From OLB7 sp966250335 (GTDB lineage: Bacteria > Bacteroidota > Ignavibacteria > OLB7), in NCBI GenBank assembly GCA_966250335.1, contig CBINGZ010000030.1, positions 1-64,000 of the forward strand: a DNA stretch of 64,000 nt, in the 5' to 3' direction. Under the pieces are notes generated by a model that had not been told where the DNA came from, made no database searches, and saw nothing but the letters and a program-made list of their open reading frames with translations. The position numbers were made by a program, and so were the translations under genes. Below are positions 27,152-36,400 of this stretch, one piece after another. Within the stretch, counting starts at the first letter, position 1. The number at the start of each line of letters is the position of its first letter.

Positions 27152-28750
27152 ATGGATCAGGAACTACAGCAGCAGATAGATCGCCGCAGGACGTTTGCGA
27201 TCATCTCACATCCGGACGCCGGCAAGACCACGCTCACCGAGAAGCTTCTTCTCTACGGCGGAGCGGTCCGCCTGGCGGGCTCCGTCACAGCCAGACGCAA
27301 CCAGCGCCGCGCCACCTCCGACTGGATGGAACTGGAGCAGCAGCGCGGCATCTCCGTCACCAGCACTGTGCTGCAGTTCGAGTACCTGGACCATACCGTC
27401 AACCTGCTCGACACGCCGGGTCACGAAGACTTCTCCGAGGATACCTACCGGACCCTCACGGCGGCCGACAGCGCCGTGATGCTTATCGATTCCGCCAAGG
27501 GAATCGAGCCGCAGACCCGGAAACTCTTCGAGGTCTGCCGTATACGTCGTATACCGATCTTCACCTTCATCAACAAGATGGACCGCCCCGGCCGCCCGGC
27601 GCTGGAGCTGATCGACGAGCTGGAGCAGGAGTTCGGCATCGCCCCCTATCCGGTCAACTGGCCGATCGGCTCCGGCCCCAGTTTCTCCGGGGTCTACGAC
27701 AGGCGCACCAACGAGGCGCATCTCTACCAGCGGACCCAGCACGGCGCATATCGCGCCCCGGTGGAACTGACCAACCTGAACGACCCGCGCCTGGAGTCGC
27801 TGATCGGCGTCCGCGAGCTGGCCGAACTGCGCGACGACCTGGAACTGATCGAAGGAGCCGGGGTCGCCTTCGACCATTCCCGCTTCCTGACCGGCGAGAT
27901 CTCCCCCACCTTCTTCGGCAGCGCCGTCAACAACTTCGGCGTCGATCTCTTCCTGCGGCAGTTCGTGCAGTACGCCCCCACCCCGGCCCCGCGGATGACC
28001 GAGCACGGCCCGCTCGACCCGGCATCGGAGGTCTTCACGGGGTTCGTGTTCAAGATCCAGGCGAACATGGACCGGCAGCATCGCGACAGGGTGGCATTTC
28101 TCCGGGTCTGCTCCGGGAAGTTCGAGAAGGATATGGCGGTCACCAACGTCCGGAGCGGACGGCAGGTGCGGCTCAGCCGACCGCACAAGATGTTCGCGCA
28201 GGAACGGGAGACGGTGGAGGAGGCATACCCCGGCGATATCATCGGACTGATGAATCCGGGTGTCTTCGCGATCGGCGACACGGTGACATCGGGGAAGGGA
28301 GTTCACTTCGAGCCGATTCCGCATTTCTCCCCTGAGAAGTTCGCGTCGGTCCGCACGCCGTCGCCGGCCAAGAGGAAATCGCTCCAGAAAGGGCTGGAAC
28401 AGCTCCGCGAGGAGGGGGCGATCCAGGTGATGTGGTCCCCGAACAGCACCGATCCGATCCTTGCGGCGGTCGGTCAGCTTCAGTTCGACGTCGTCAAGTT
28501 CCGCCTGGAATCGGAGTACAACGTCGAGGTGATCCTCGCCCCGCTCCCCTATGTCGCGGCACGATGGCTTGTGGGGACGCCGGAGAATATCGCGGGGATG
28601 ATCCTGTACGGCGGCACGCAGGTAGTAAAGGATAGCGATGAACATCCGGTGATCCTCTTCGAAAGCGAATGGCATATCAACGCAACGCAGGAGAAAAACC
28701 CGAAAATCACGTTTAATCGGGTTGCGAGAGGAGAGGCGGTGCTGGCATAA
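27152..28750 (+). CDS. prfC: Peptide chain release factor 3
   Basis: A 532-residue translational GTPase (E. coli RF3 has 529). The ATG at 27152 has GGAG eight bases upstream and gives the family start MDQELQQQIDRRRTFAIISH. G1 is HPDAGKTTLTEKLLLYGGAV, G3 is LDTPGHEDFSEDTYRTL, G4 is NKMDR, and RF3-specific segments are MELEQQRGISVTSTVLQF and VMWSPNSTDPILAAVGQLQFDV. It recycles RF1 and RF2 from the ribosome after peptide release. It is the last housekeeping gene before the cassette array and has its own strong terminator. Confidence 0.97.
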   Translation: MDQELQQQIDRRRTFAIISHPDAGKTTLTEKLLLYGGAVRLAGSVTARRNQRRATSDWMELEQQRGISVTSTVLQFEYLDHTVNLLDTPGHEDFSEDTYRTLTAADSAVMLIDSAKGIEPQTRKLFEVCRIRRIPIFTFINKMDRPGRPALELIDELEQEFGIAPYPVNWPIGSGPSFSGVYDRRTNEAHLYQRTQHGAYRAPVELTNLNDPRLESLIGVRELAELRDDLELIEGAGVAFDHSRFLTGEISPTFFGSAVNNFGVDLFLRQFVQYAPTPAPRMTEHGPLDPASEVFTGFVFKIQANMDRQHRDRVAFLRVCSGKFEKDMAVTNVRSGRQVRLSRPHKMFAQERETVEEAYPGDIIGLMNPGVFAIGDTVTSGKGVHFEPIPHFSPEKFASVRTPSPAKRKSLQKGLEQLREEGAIQVMWSPNSTDPILAAVGQLQFDVVKFRLESEYNVEVILAPLPYVAARWLVGTPENIAGMILYGGTQVVKDSDEHPVILFESEWHINATQEKNPKITFNRVARGEAVLA

Positions 28751-28788
28751 ACATTCCGCGAACGTATTACGATAGGAATATGAGACCC

Positions 28789-28818
28789 GCGCCCGGTACG
28801 AGAATTCGTACCGGGCGC
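28789..28818 (+). terminator. Hairpin terminator of prfC
   Basis: A perfect 13-bp stem (GCGCCCGGTACGA and its complement) with a GAAT loop, 38 bp after the prfC stop. It closes the housekeeping unit and insulates the first cassette promoter that follows. Confidence 0.8.
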
Positions 28819-28906
28819 CGCATTTCCGAGCTCCCCGTTTCCGTTTATCGAATATTATCGTTTCGTGAACCGGCGGTTCCGGCTCAATTCCCCCGATTAT
28901 TCTCCC

Positions 28907-28954
28907 TACCTAATAATTACCGAGCATCAATCGGACTGCGATCTGCTATTTTCA
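28907..28954 (+). promoter_or_regulatory. Cassette promoter element, copy 1
   Basis: TACCTAA at 28907, a second half-site TACCGAG 11 bp later, then CATCAATC, and TATTTTCA starting exactly 40 nt after the first T. It lies about 120 nt before the small-gene ATG at 29069. The last box resembles the Bacteroidota minus-7 element TAnnTTTG, and the paired half-sites look like an activator site. Four copies with identical internal spacing precede the four cassettes. Confidence 0.75.
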
Positions 28955-29068
28955 TCTCCACACGATAGACACGGGTCCGTACACCCCTATCATCGCCATC
29001 TCTCCCGACCCGCGGCCTCACTCCACCGCGACGGGAATTTCTTCTCATATCACCATATGGAGGTTCAC

Positions 29069-29602
29069 ATGAACAGTCAACGCCTGTACAGGCTGTTGGC
29101 CTGGGGAGCCTTTGCCCTTGCTGCAGCGGGAGCCGAGACCGCGCTGGCCCAGACCGGCGGCACGGTCATCGGGACCGGCGGCGGTCATGCGGCGAACGAG
29201 TCGTTCAGGGTCAACGGCACGGTGGGACAGTCGATTGTCGGGCGTGTCGCGGCAGGGGCCGCCGGCGCGTCGCAGGGATTCTGGCGCGGGCCGTCAGGAT
29301 CATCGCAGAACGATGCAGTGAACTCCCCCACCACCGGTGAAGCCGTCGTGTCGCTGACCGGGGCGCCGAACCCGTTCGCGCAGTTCTCCGAACTGACGAT
29401 GCGGAACCTGACGCCGGGAAGGATCACGCTCGATCTCTACGACGCGGCGGGAGCGCACGTCGCCACGCTGCTGGATGAAATCCACAAGGGAGGGAGCGCC
29501 TCCGCCCGCCTTGAGGGAACGGAACTCGCATCCGGGAATTATACGGCAGTGCTCGTCAACGGAAATGTGCGCCGCGCGCTGATCGTGCGCGTGGTGAAGT
29601 AA
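29069..29602 (+). CDS. Cassette 1 small secreted protein with T9SS sorting domain
   Basis: A 177-residue protein. The ATG at 29069 has a strong GGAGG site; upstream in-frame codons lie in the leader. Signal peptide residues 1-31 (LAWGAFALAAAGAETALAQ). Residues 33-68 carry the head motif GTGGGHA..RVNGTVGQSIVGR..GASQGFW, a GxGGG/GTxGQ/GFW pattern seen in many short FCB surface proteins. Residues about 95-177 are a T9SS-type sorting domain: TGAPNPFAQFSELTM, then LDLYDAAGAHVATLLDE, then LASGNYTAVLVNG. It is therefore exported by T9SS to the cell surface. A giant repeat protein is encoded 199 bp downstream. Close paralogues open cassettes 2-4. Confidence 0.8.
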   Translation: MNSQRLYRLLAWGAFALAAAGAETALAQTGGTVIGTGGGHAANESFRVNGTVGQSIVGRVAAGAAGASQGFWRGPSGSSQNDAVNSPTTGEAVVSLTGAPNPFAQFSELTMRNLTPGRITLDLYDAAGAHVATLLDEIHKGGSASARLEGTELASGNYTAVLVNGNVRRALIVRVVK

Positions 29603-29660
29603 GACGTATATCGCGAAGCAGGATATACATCGTGAATAAGAGGACGGCACCACAGGGGGG

Positions 29661-29683
29661 CGAATATCCATCCGGGATATTCG
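29661..29683 (+). promoter_or_regulatory. Intercistronic hairpin, cassette 1
   Basis: CGAATATCC pairs perfectly with GGATATTCG around a 5-nt loop, 58 bp after the small-gene stop. There is no T-tract, so it is more likely a processing or stability element within a two-gene mRNA than a full terminator. Comparable hairpins occur in cassettes 2 and 3. Confidence 0.45.
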
Positions 29684-29801
29684 TGTGACGTAACGTTGCA
29701 CGGCAACGGGCAGGTCGCGGGATGATACGTATTCACTCCACGTTTCCTCCGCAGCGGCTCACGCAGATACCACTTAATTCACAACTTCAGGAAACAATAC
29801 C

Positions 29802-32279
29802 ATGAATCGCACCATTTCAATGGCGCGGGGGCTGGCTGTTGCCTTCGCACTTCTCATCTCCGTCGACTGCCTGGCGCAGGAGACACCGTCGAACGACGTT
29901 CCGCGCGTCATCAGCTATCAGGGAGTCCTCACGTCGAACGACGGTAAAAACGTGCGCGACGGAGCATATCCCGTCACGATCACTCTCTATGCCGACGAGG
30001 CCGGAACGAAGGCGGTCTGGCACGACACCTACACCACGCAGGTACAGGGCGGGGTCTTCAGCGTGGAGCTCGGAAGCGGCAACGTCCTGCTGCCGACGAC
30101 GACCGCGATGAACACCCCTCTCTGGGTCGGGCTTCGTCTGGCCGACGGGACGGAGATGCGCCCGCTCACCCGGATGACCTCCGCGCCGTATGCCCTCAAC
30201 GTGGCCGACAACTCGATCACCACGGCGAAGATCGCCGCGGGCGCCGTTACATCGGATAAGCTCGGTATCGACTACGTCTCCGAGGTTCAGGTGAACGGAG
30301 AGAAGGTGTCGGGACAGGGGACGCCGCTGAACTTTATCGGATCGGGAGTCGATTTCGACAGGGCCACGGGGAGCGTCATCATCGGAACGAGCTCCGGTGA
30401 GACATCGAGCATGAAGGAAGGGGCGACGACGGCGGGATTCGGAGATCAGTACTGGTCGATCATCGGCGACGCCAGGACTGAAGGCGGAGTCGGTATCACC
30501 TATCCCGCCGCTACGGACTGGATCGGGACAAGCGATCCTCCGGGAGCGCCGACCGGCAACAACTTCACCATCAGGGTCAACGGTGAGACGATCATGCGCT
30601 ACCAGCCGAACGCCGCGAACACGCCGAACGTCGTCGGCGGACACCTTGCCAACACGGTTGCCGCGGCCACGATCGGCGCGACAATCGCGGGAGGCGGCAA
30701 CGCAGGCGCCGCGGCCAATCTGATTCAGAACAGCTCGGATTACGCTACAATCGGCGGCGGCGCGGACAACCTGATCGGCCCGGGCACCCGTTTCGTCCAG
30801 TATGGCGTCATCGCGGGCGGAGAGAACAACACGCTCGGCAACACCACCTCGAACGTGACTCACTCGGCGATCGTCGGCGGCGAGGACAACGAGGCGCGGG
30901 TCAACCACAACTTCATAGGAGGCGGCCTGGGAAACGTCACGCAGGGCCAGGGCTCGGCGATCGTCGGCGGCGAGTCGCACAACACGGGAGCTTCCGCCGA
31001 GGATGCGTTCATCGGCGGAGGCCAGGACAACGACGCCACCGGAAGCTGGTCGACGATCGCGGGCGGACGCGACCATACGGCACAGGGAACCCGTTCGGCT
31101 ATTCTCGGCGGGCAGAACAACGATGCGGCGGCCGACTACTCCACGGTCGGCGGCGGAGAGAACAACACCGCGTCGAGTGACTGGGCAGTGGTGGCCGGCG
31201 GCGTGGGCAACACCGCGTCGGGCGTCTACTCAGGGGTCGGCGGCGGGTCGTCGAATACCGCACAGGGGAACGGATCGTTCGTCGGAGCGGGCCGCGGCAA
31301 CCAGGCTCTGGGAGTCGAGTCCGCGATCGCCGGTGGACTCGACAACATCACGACGAGCACCTACGGAGGCGTTCTGGCCGGACAGAAGAACCAGGCAGCC
31401 GATTATTCCGCGGTCGGCGCGGGATGGCAGAACCTGGCGGACGGCAGCCATGCGTTCATCGGCGCAGGAGCGACCAATAACATCGACGCAGCCACCGACT
31501 ACTCGGCGATTGCCGGAGGACTGGGGAATCAGATCTTCACGAACGAGGGCGCGATCGGCGGCGGCTCCGGAAACATCATCAACAACGCGGGGCTTCCGAC
31601 CGACGGCGGCGTCAACGCCGCGATCCCCGGCGGCGACAACCTGATCGCACAGAGCTACGGACAGATCGTGGCCGGATTCTACAACAGGGCGCAGGGGACG
31701 ATGCCGTGGCGCCCGACCGGACCCGCGATCGCAGCCTCCGACGATCGGCTCTTCATTCTGGGGAACGGCGACGCCAACACGCTTCCCACCCCCACCAGAT
31801 CGAACGCCTTCGAAGTATCGTACAACGGCCACTCGATCGTGTACGATAGAAACGGACAGACGTCGATCGTGGGAGGTCGCCAGCCGATCAAGGGAGCGAC
31901 CTACACCGACAACGTCCTGAACGCATGGGGACATATCGCGGCAGGCGGCGCCATCGTCTCCGACTTCGGCGTTCTGAAGACGGTTGTGATCGGCGCCGGC
32001 GTCGTGCGGGTGGTCATCCGGGTCGTCGATCCCGTCACCGGCCTCTCCCTGCCGATGAACCTCAACGGCGCATCGATCACGGCGACGATCGTGGAGGATG
32101 AGTTCGCGCCGCATCCTCCGTGCCGGACGATCTCGACCTCCCCCCTCGTCCAGTGGTTCGACCCGATGACCGGCATCCTGGAGCCGAACACGTTCGTGAT
32201 CCGGACGAAGGAATGGTCGACCGCCGGATGCGACGAGAAGGATATTCCCTTCATGTTCAAGGTCTCCGGCAGGCCGTAG
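29802..32279 (+). CDS. Cassette 1 secreted YadA-head-like pentadecapeptide repeat protein
   Basis: An 825-residue secreted protein. Residues 1-25 are a signal peptide (LAVAFALLISVDCLAQ). Residues about 34-150 form a tail-fibre-type N-terminal domain (ISYQGVLTSNDGKNVRDG, VTITLYADEAGTKAVW, TSAPYALNVADNSITTAKI). After a linker with TPNVVGGHLAN come about 21 units of a 15-residue repeat of the form STVGGGxxNxAxGxxx (residues about 293-628), resembling the left-handed beta-roll of YadA heads. The end has NAFEVSYNGHSIVYDRNGQT and a C-terminal beta sandwich with two Cys and FMFKVSGRP. There is no YadA membrane anchor. It is the shortest of four paralogues. Fibrous surface adhesin is the best guess. 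Confidence 0.8.
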   Translation: MNRTISMARGLAVAFALLISVDCLAQETPSNDVPRVISYQGVLTSNDGKNVRDGAYPVTITLYADEAGTKAVWHDTYTTQVQGGVFSVELGSGNVLLPTTTAMNTPLWVGLRLADGTEMRPLTRMTSAPYALNVADNSITTAKIAAGAVTSDKLGIDYVSEVQVNGEKVSGQGTPLNFIGSGVDFDRATGSVIIGTSSGETSSMKEGATTAGFGDQYWSIIGDARTEGGVGITYPAATDWIGTSDPPGAPTGNNFTIRVNGETIMRYQPNAANTPNVVGGHLANTVAAATIGATIAGGGNAGAAANLIQNSSDYATIGGGADNLIGPGTRFVQYGVIAGGENNTLGNTTSNVTHSAIVGGEDNEARVNHNFIGGGLGNVTQGQGSAIVGGESHNTGASAEDAFIGGGQDNDATGSWSTIAGGRDHTAQGTRSAILGGQNNDAAADYSTVGGGENNTASSDWAVVAGGVGNTASGVYSGVGGGSSNTAQGNGSFVGAGRGNQALGVESAIAGGLDNITTSTYGGVLAGQKNQAADYSAVGAGWQNLADGSHAFIGAGATNNIDAATDYSAIAGGLGNQIFTNEGAIGGGSGNIINNAGLPTDGGVNAAIPGGDNLIAQSYGQIVAGFYNRAQGTMPWRPTGPAIAASDDRLFILGNGDANTLPTPTRSNAFEVSYNGHSIVYDRNGQTSIVGGRQPIKGATYTDNVLNAWGHIAAGGAIVSDFGVLKTVVIGAGVVRVVIRVVDPVTGLSLPMNLNGASITATIVEDEFAPHPPCRTISTSPLVQWFDPMTGILEPNTFVIRTKEWSTAGCDEKDIPFMFKVSGRP
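30679..31686 (+). repeat. 45-bp coding repeat array, cassette 1 (about 21 units)
   Basis: In-frame units of 45 bp, each with a GGCGGC-rich core encoding (I/V)GGG or (I/V)AGG followed by xxN. I counted about 21 units by eye. Units are diverged, more than in the other three cassettes. Confidence 0.8.
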
Positions 32280-32316
32280 AATCTGCGGATCGTTTTCAAT
32301 ATCTGTATCGAGAGGG

Positions 32317-32335
32317 GGCCCGATTCGTTCGGGCC
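32317..32335 (+). terminator. Terminator of cassette 1
   Basis: GGCCCGA pairs with TCGGGCC around TTCGT, followed by TTCTCCG, 37 bp after the stop of the repeat protein gene. The remaining gap to 32748 holds the cassette 2 promoter and a leader of about 220 nt, with no gene visible. Confidence 0.75.
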
Positions 32336-32480
32336 TTCTCCGTTCCGCGGGGATCGTTCCGTGAACGTTAGGATATGATAATCACGATAGGTTGATTCTT
32401 TTTTCCTTCAACATCAACTTGAAGCGACTGACCGTGAAGGCCGACGGCATCATCACACAACATATCGCATACATATCGGA

Positions 32481-32528
32481 TACCTAAAATATACCAAGTA
32501 TCAATCGGCAAATCCCGGATTATCTTTC
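32481..32528 (+). promoter_or_regulatory. Cassette promoter element, copy 2
   Basis: TACCTAA at 32481, TACCAAG 11 bp later, TATCAATC at offset 18, and TATCTTTC exactly 40 nt after the first T. This copy has the most diverged spacer but keeps all distances. It lies about 228 nt before the ATG at 32749, the longest leader of the four. Confidence 0.7.
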
Positions 32529-32748
32529 ATCCGGGCCCGATAGACCGGGTCCACACTCCCTTTCATCATCGCCCCTTGCCGGGCCGCTCTAACAGGAATG
32601 TCACGGTGGGATAGAGATTCTGCACTAACCACGCAGAGGTCGTGAACGACCCATCGACACGCACATGATCATCGCCATACGTCCGGACCCGTCGTAGGAA
32701 TATCACGACGGGATAAGGAGTCACCATATCAACCATACGGAGGTCACC

Positions 32749-33285
32749 ATGACCAGTCAACGCCTCGACAGGTTGTTGGCCGCGGCAGCGTTCGCCCTGC
32801 TGGCTTCATGGACGCCCACGCTCGCCCAGTCCGGCCCCACGGTCGTCGGATCAGGAGGCGGACACGCGGCGGCCGCGAACGTCAGGCTCAACGGCACAGT
32901 AGGCCAGTACATCGTCGGCCGTGTCTCGCAGGGGACCGCGGGCGCTTCACAGGGGTTCTGGAAGTCGCCCACGCCTCAATCTTCAGCAAACGGATCACCA
33001 GTCGCCGCCCCCACCACAGGCGAATCCGTCGTCGCCTTCTCAGGCGCACCGAACCCATTCTCAAGCTTCTCCGATCTGACCTTGCAGAACCTGGCGCCGG
33101 GCCGCGTCACCGTCGATCTGTACGACGCCGCGGGAGCACACGTCGCCACGCTGATGGATGAGATCAGCAGCGGCGGGCAGGCGAGCGTCCATCTGAACGC
33201 CGCCGATCTCCCCTCCGGCAACTACACGGCCGTGCTGCTGAACGCCGGAACGCGCCTGTCGATCATCATGCGGGTCATAAAGTAG
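32749..33285 (+). CDS. Cassette 2 small secreted protein with T9SS sorting domain
   Basis: A 178-residue paralogue of the other small cassette proteins, starting after CGGAGGTCACC. Signal peptide residues 1-26 (ending PTLAQ). The head motif is VVGSGGGHAAAANVRLNGTVGQ, then GASQGFWK. A short Ser/Pro/Thr-rich linker follows. The T9SS tail starts at GAPNPFSSFSDLTL and includes VDLYDAAGAHVATLMDE, the same string as in cassette 1, and LPSGNYTAVLLN. Export to the surface is expected. The partner giant protein starts 182 bp downstream. Confidence 0.8.
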   Translation: MTSQRLDRLLAAAAFALLASWTPTLAQSGPTVVGSGGGHAAAANVRLNGTVGQYIVGRVSQGTAGASQGFWKSPTPQSSANGSPVAAPTTGESVVAFSGAPNPFSSFSDLTLQNLAPGRVTVDLYDAAGAHVATLMDEISSGGQASVHLNAADLPSGNYTAVLLNAGTRLSIIMRVIK

Positions 33286-33311
33286 CAACGAGCGGAATCG
33301 GACACCGGACG

Positions 33312-33336
33312 CACACATCCTGATGGGATATGTGTG
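33312..33336 (+). promoter_or_regulatory. Intercistronic hairpin, cassette 2
   Basis: CACACATCC followed by TGAT and GGGATATGTGTG; the outer seven pairs (CACACAT with ATGTGTG) are perfect. It lies 26 bp after the small-gene stop and has no T-tract, like the cassette 1 element. Confidence 0.4.
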
Positions 33337-33467
33337 AAAGCCGTCCGCGGGGACGGGTATGTGTCGTCACGATGAGAAACGGGCAACCCGGCGCACCTCA
33401 CCGTACGCCGGACATCGTGCCGACTCCTCTTTCACAGCACAAACTCCATTCTGGGGGGAACGCTACC

Positions 33468-36400
33468 ATGAATCGAACTTTATCGTTGGCACTGACGTTT
33501 GCCGCCGCCGGCACTCTCCTTATCTCAAGCAACAGCCTTGCGCAGAACGTATCGCCGAGCGATGCACCGCGCACCGATATACCGCGGCTCATCAGCTATC
33601 AGGGACTTCTCACCACACCTGAAGGAACAACGATCCGCGACGGCCAGTATCCGGTCACCGTCACGCTCTACGCGGACGAGGCGGGAACGAAGGTCGTCTG
33701 GCAGGATACCTATACAACGAGCGTGGTCGGCGGCGTCTTCAACGTGCAGCTCGGGAGCGGCGCCACCTCGCTCCCCGCAGGCGATATGATGAACACCCCG
33801 ATGTGGGTCGGATTCCGCCTTGCGGACGGCTCGGAGATGCGCCCGCTGACGCAGATGACGTCGGCGCCCTACGCGCTGAACGTGGCCGACAACGCCATCA
33901 CCACTGAAAAGATCGCAAGCGGAGCAGTCGGCACCACGGCTCTTGCCGACGGCGCCATCACCACCGAAAAGATCGCGGACGGATCGGTCACGGCCGAGAA
34001 ACTCGGAGTGGATTTCTTTTCAGAGGTACAGGTGAACGGCGAGAAGGTCACAGGCAACGGGAGACTGCTGAACTTCGCCGGCAACGGGGTCAATTTCGAT
34101 AAGGCTACAGGGAGCATTCTGATCGGATCGAGCGCGTCCGATGCGCTGAGCGAGAAGAGGGGCCCGAACACGCTGGGAACGATCAACGACGGATGGACGA
34201 TGCGCGGCAACGGCCGGTCCTTCGTCGCCGCGGGTGTCCTCCTCCCGATCCCGGGTGACTGGATCGGAACGGGGAACGGAACGGCGTTCGACATCAGGAC
34301 CAACGGCGTGACGATCATGCGGTACCAGTCGAACGGCGTGGTGAACACACCGAACGTCCTCGGCGGTCACGTTGCGAACGTCATCACCCCGGCGACAACC
34401 GGTGCGGTGATCGCAGGCGGCGGCAACGCCGGCGTCAGCCTGAATCAGATCCTGAACGGATCGAACTACGCAGTGATCAGCGGCGGCGAGAGCAACACGA
34501 TCGGCGCGGTCGGTGTCGGGAACACGGCCGCCCACAGCGTGGTCGGCGGCGGACGGAGCAATACCGCCGGATTGGCGGGCGGAGTGATCACATACGCCAC
34601 GGTGGGGGGTGGTGAAGCCAACACGTCGAGCGCCAGCCATGCGACGGTGGCCGGCGGACGCGGCAACACGGCCTCCGGTGGACGCTCGGGCGTGGCGGCA
34701 GGCAACACCAATACGGCCACCGGCAACGAGTCGTTCGTCGGCGGCGGTCTCAACAATCAGTCGAACGGCGCCGCATCGACGGTTGCCGGCGGTGAGAACA
34801 ACGTTGCGGCAATCGACCACGCAACGGTCGGCGGCGGACAGGACAACCAGGCCACGGCGATGTGGTCGACCGCTTCGGGCGGCCAGATGAACAACGCGAC
34901 CGTCGACTACGCAACCGTCGGCGGCGGCAACAACAACAACGCCAACGGCTTCGCCTCCACGATCGGCGGCGGCGACGGCAACACGGCGACGGTCAACCAC
35001 ACCACAGTCGGAGGCGGTGGGAACAACACCGCCGGCGGACCGTTCGCGACGGCCAGCGGCGGGCAGCTGAACAACGCCAACGGGCAGCACAGCACGATCG
35101 GCGGCGGCGAAGGGAACAACGCCCCGAACATGTACTCGACGGTCGGCGGCGGATTGACCAACAACGCCAACGCGCAGTGGTCGACGGTCGCCGGCGGTGA
35201 ACTCAACGCCACAAACGGACAGCATGCCTCGGTCGGCGGCGGACAGGGGAATCAGGCGAACGCGCCCTTCACGACGGTCTCGGGCGGCATCAACAACGCC
35301 GTGGCGGCGGGAGCGGCCAACGCGACGATCGGCGGCGGCGGCGGCAACACCGCCAACGCGGTTGCCTCGACGATCGCCGGCGGCGACGCCAACACCACGG
35401 GAGGGAACAACGCGTCGGTCGGCGGCGGCTTCAACAACCAGGCAAACGCGGCGTGGTCGACCATCGCCGGCGGTGAGACCAACGTTGCGAACGGACTGCA
35501 TTCGTCCGTGGGCGGCGGACAGAACAACCAGGCATTCGCGCAGTCCGCGACGATCGGCGGCGGCGTGGGCCATGTCATACCGGCCGCGGCGACGAACGGC
35601 ACTATCGGCGGCGGTATCGGCAACGATGCCACCGGCATCTCCTCCACCGTCGGTGGCGGCGAGACGAACGTCGCCGGAAACAATCATGCAACCGTCGGCG
35701 GCGGCTTCACCAACAACGCCACCGGTCCGTGGTCGACGATCGCCGGCGGCGAATCGAACTTCGCGCCTTCCCAGAACACAAGCGTCGGCGGCGGACGGAA
35801 CAACCAGGCGAACGGACCGTTCTCGACGATCGACGGCGGTAACAGCAACGTGACGACGGCCGCGGCAACGAACGCAGCGATCGGCGGCGGTACCAACAAC
35901 CAGGCAAACGCCGCCAACACCACGATCGCCGGCGGACAGCAGAACACCGCGACGACCAACCATGGGACGGTAAGCGGCGGACAGATCAACATCGCGGGTG
36001 GAGCGCACTCGACGGTCGGCGGCGGCAACAACAACCGGGCGCTGTCGCAGTTCTCGACGGTCGACGGCGGCAACAACAACCTCGTTGTGGCTCTGGCCAT
36101 CAATGGGACCATCGGCGGCGGCAACAGCAACACGGTCAACACCACCGGCTCCACCATCGCCGGCGGTCTCAACAACCAGACGAACGGCAACAACGCCACG
36201 GTCGGCGGCGGCGCCGCCAACGCCGGTAACGGTGTGACCTCGACGGTCGCAGGCGGCACCGGAAATATCGCAGCCGGACAGAGCGCGTCGATCGGCGGCG
36301 GCACGGCGAACACCACGCCGGCCACCCATGCAACGGTCGCAGGCGGACAGCAGAACAGCGCGGCGGGCGCCCATGGGACGGTCGGCGGCGGACAGATCAA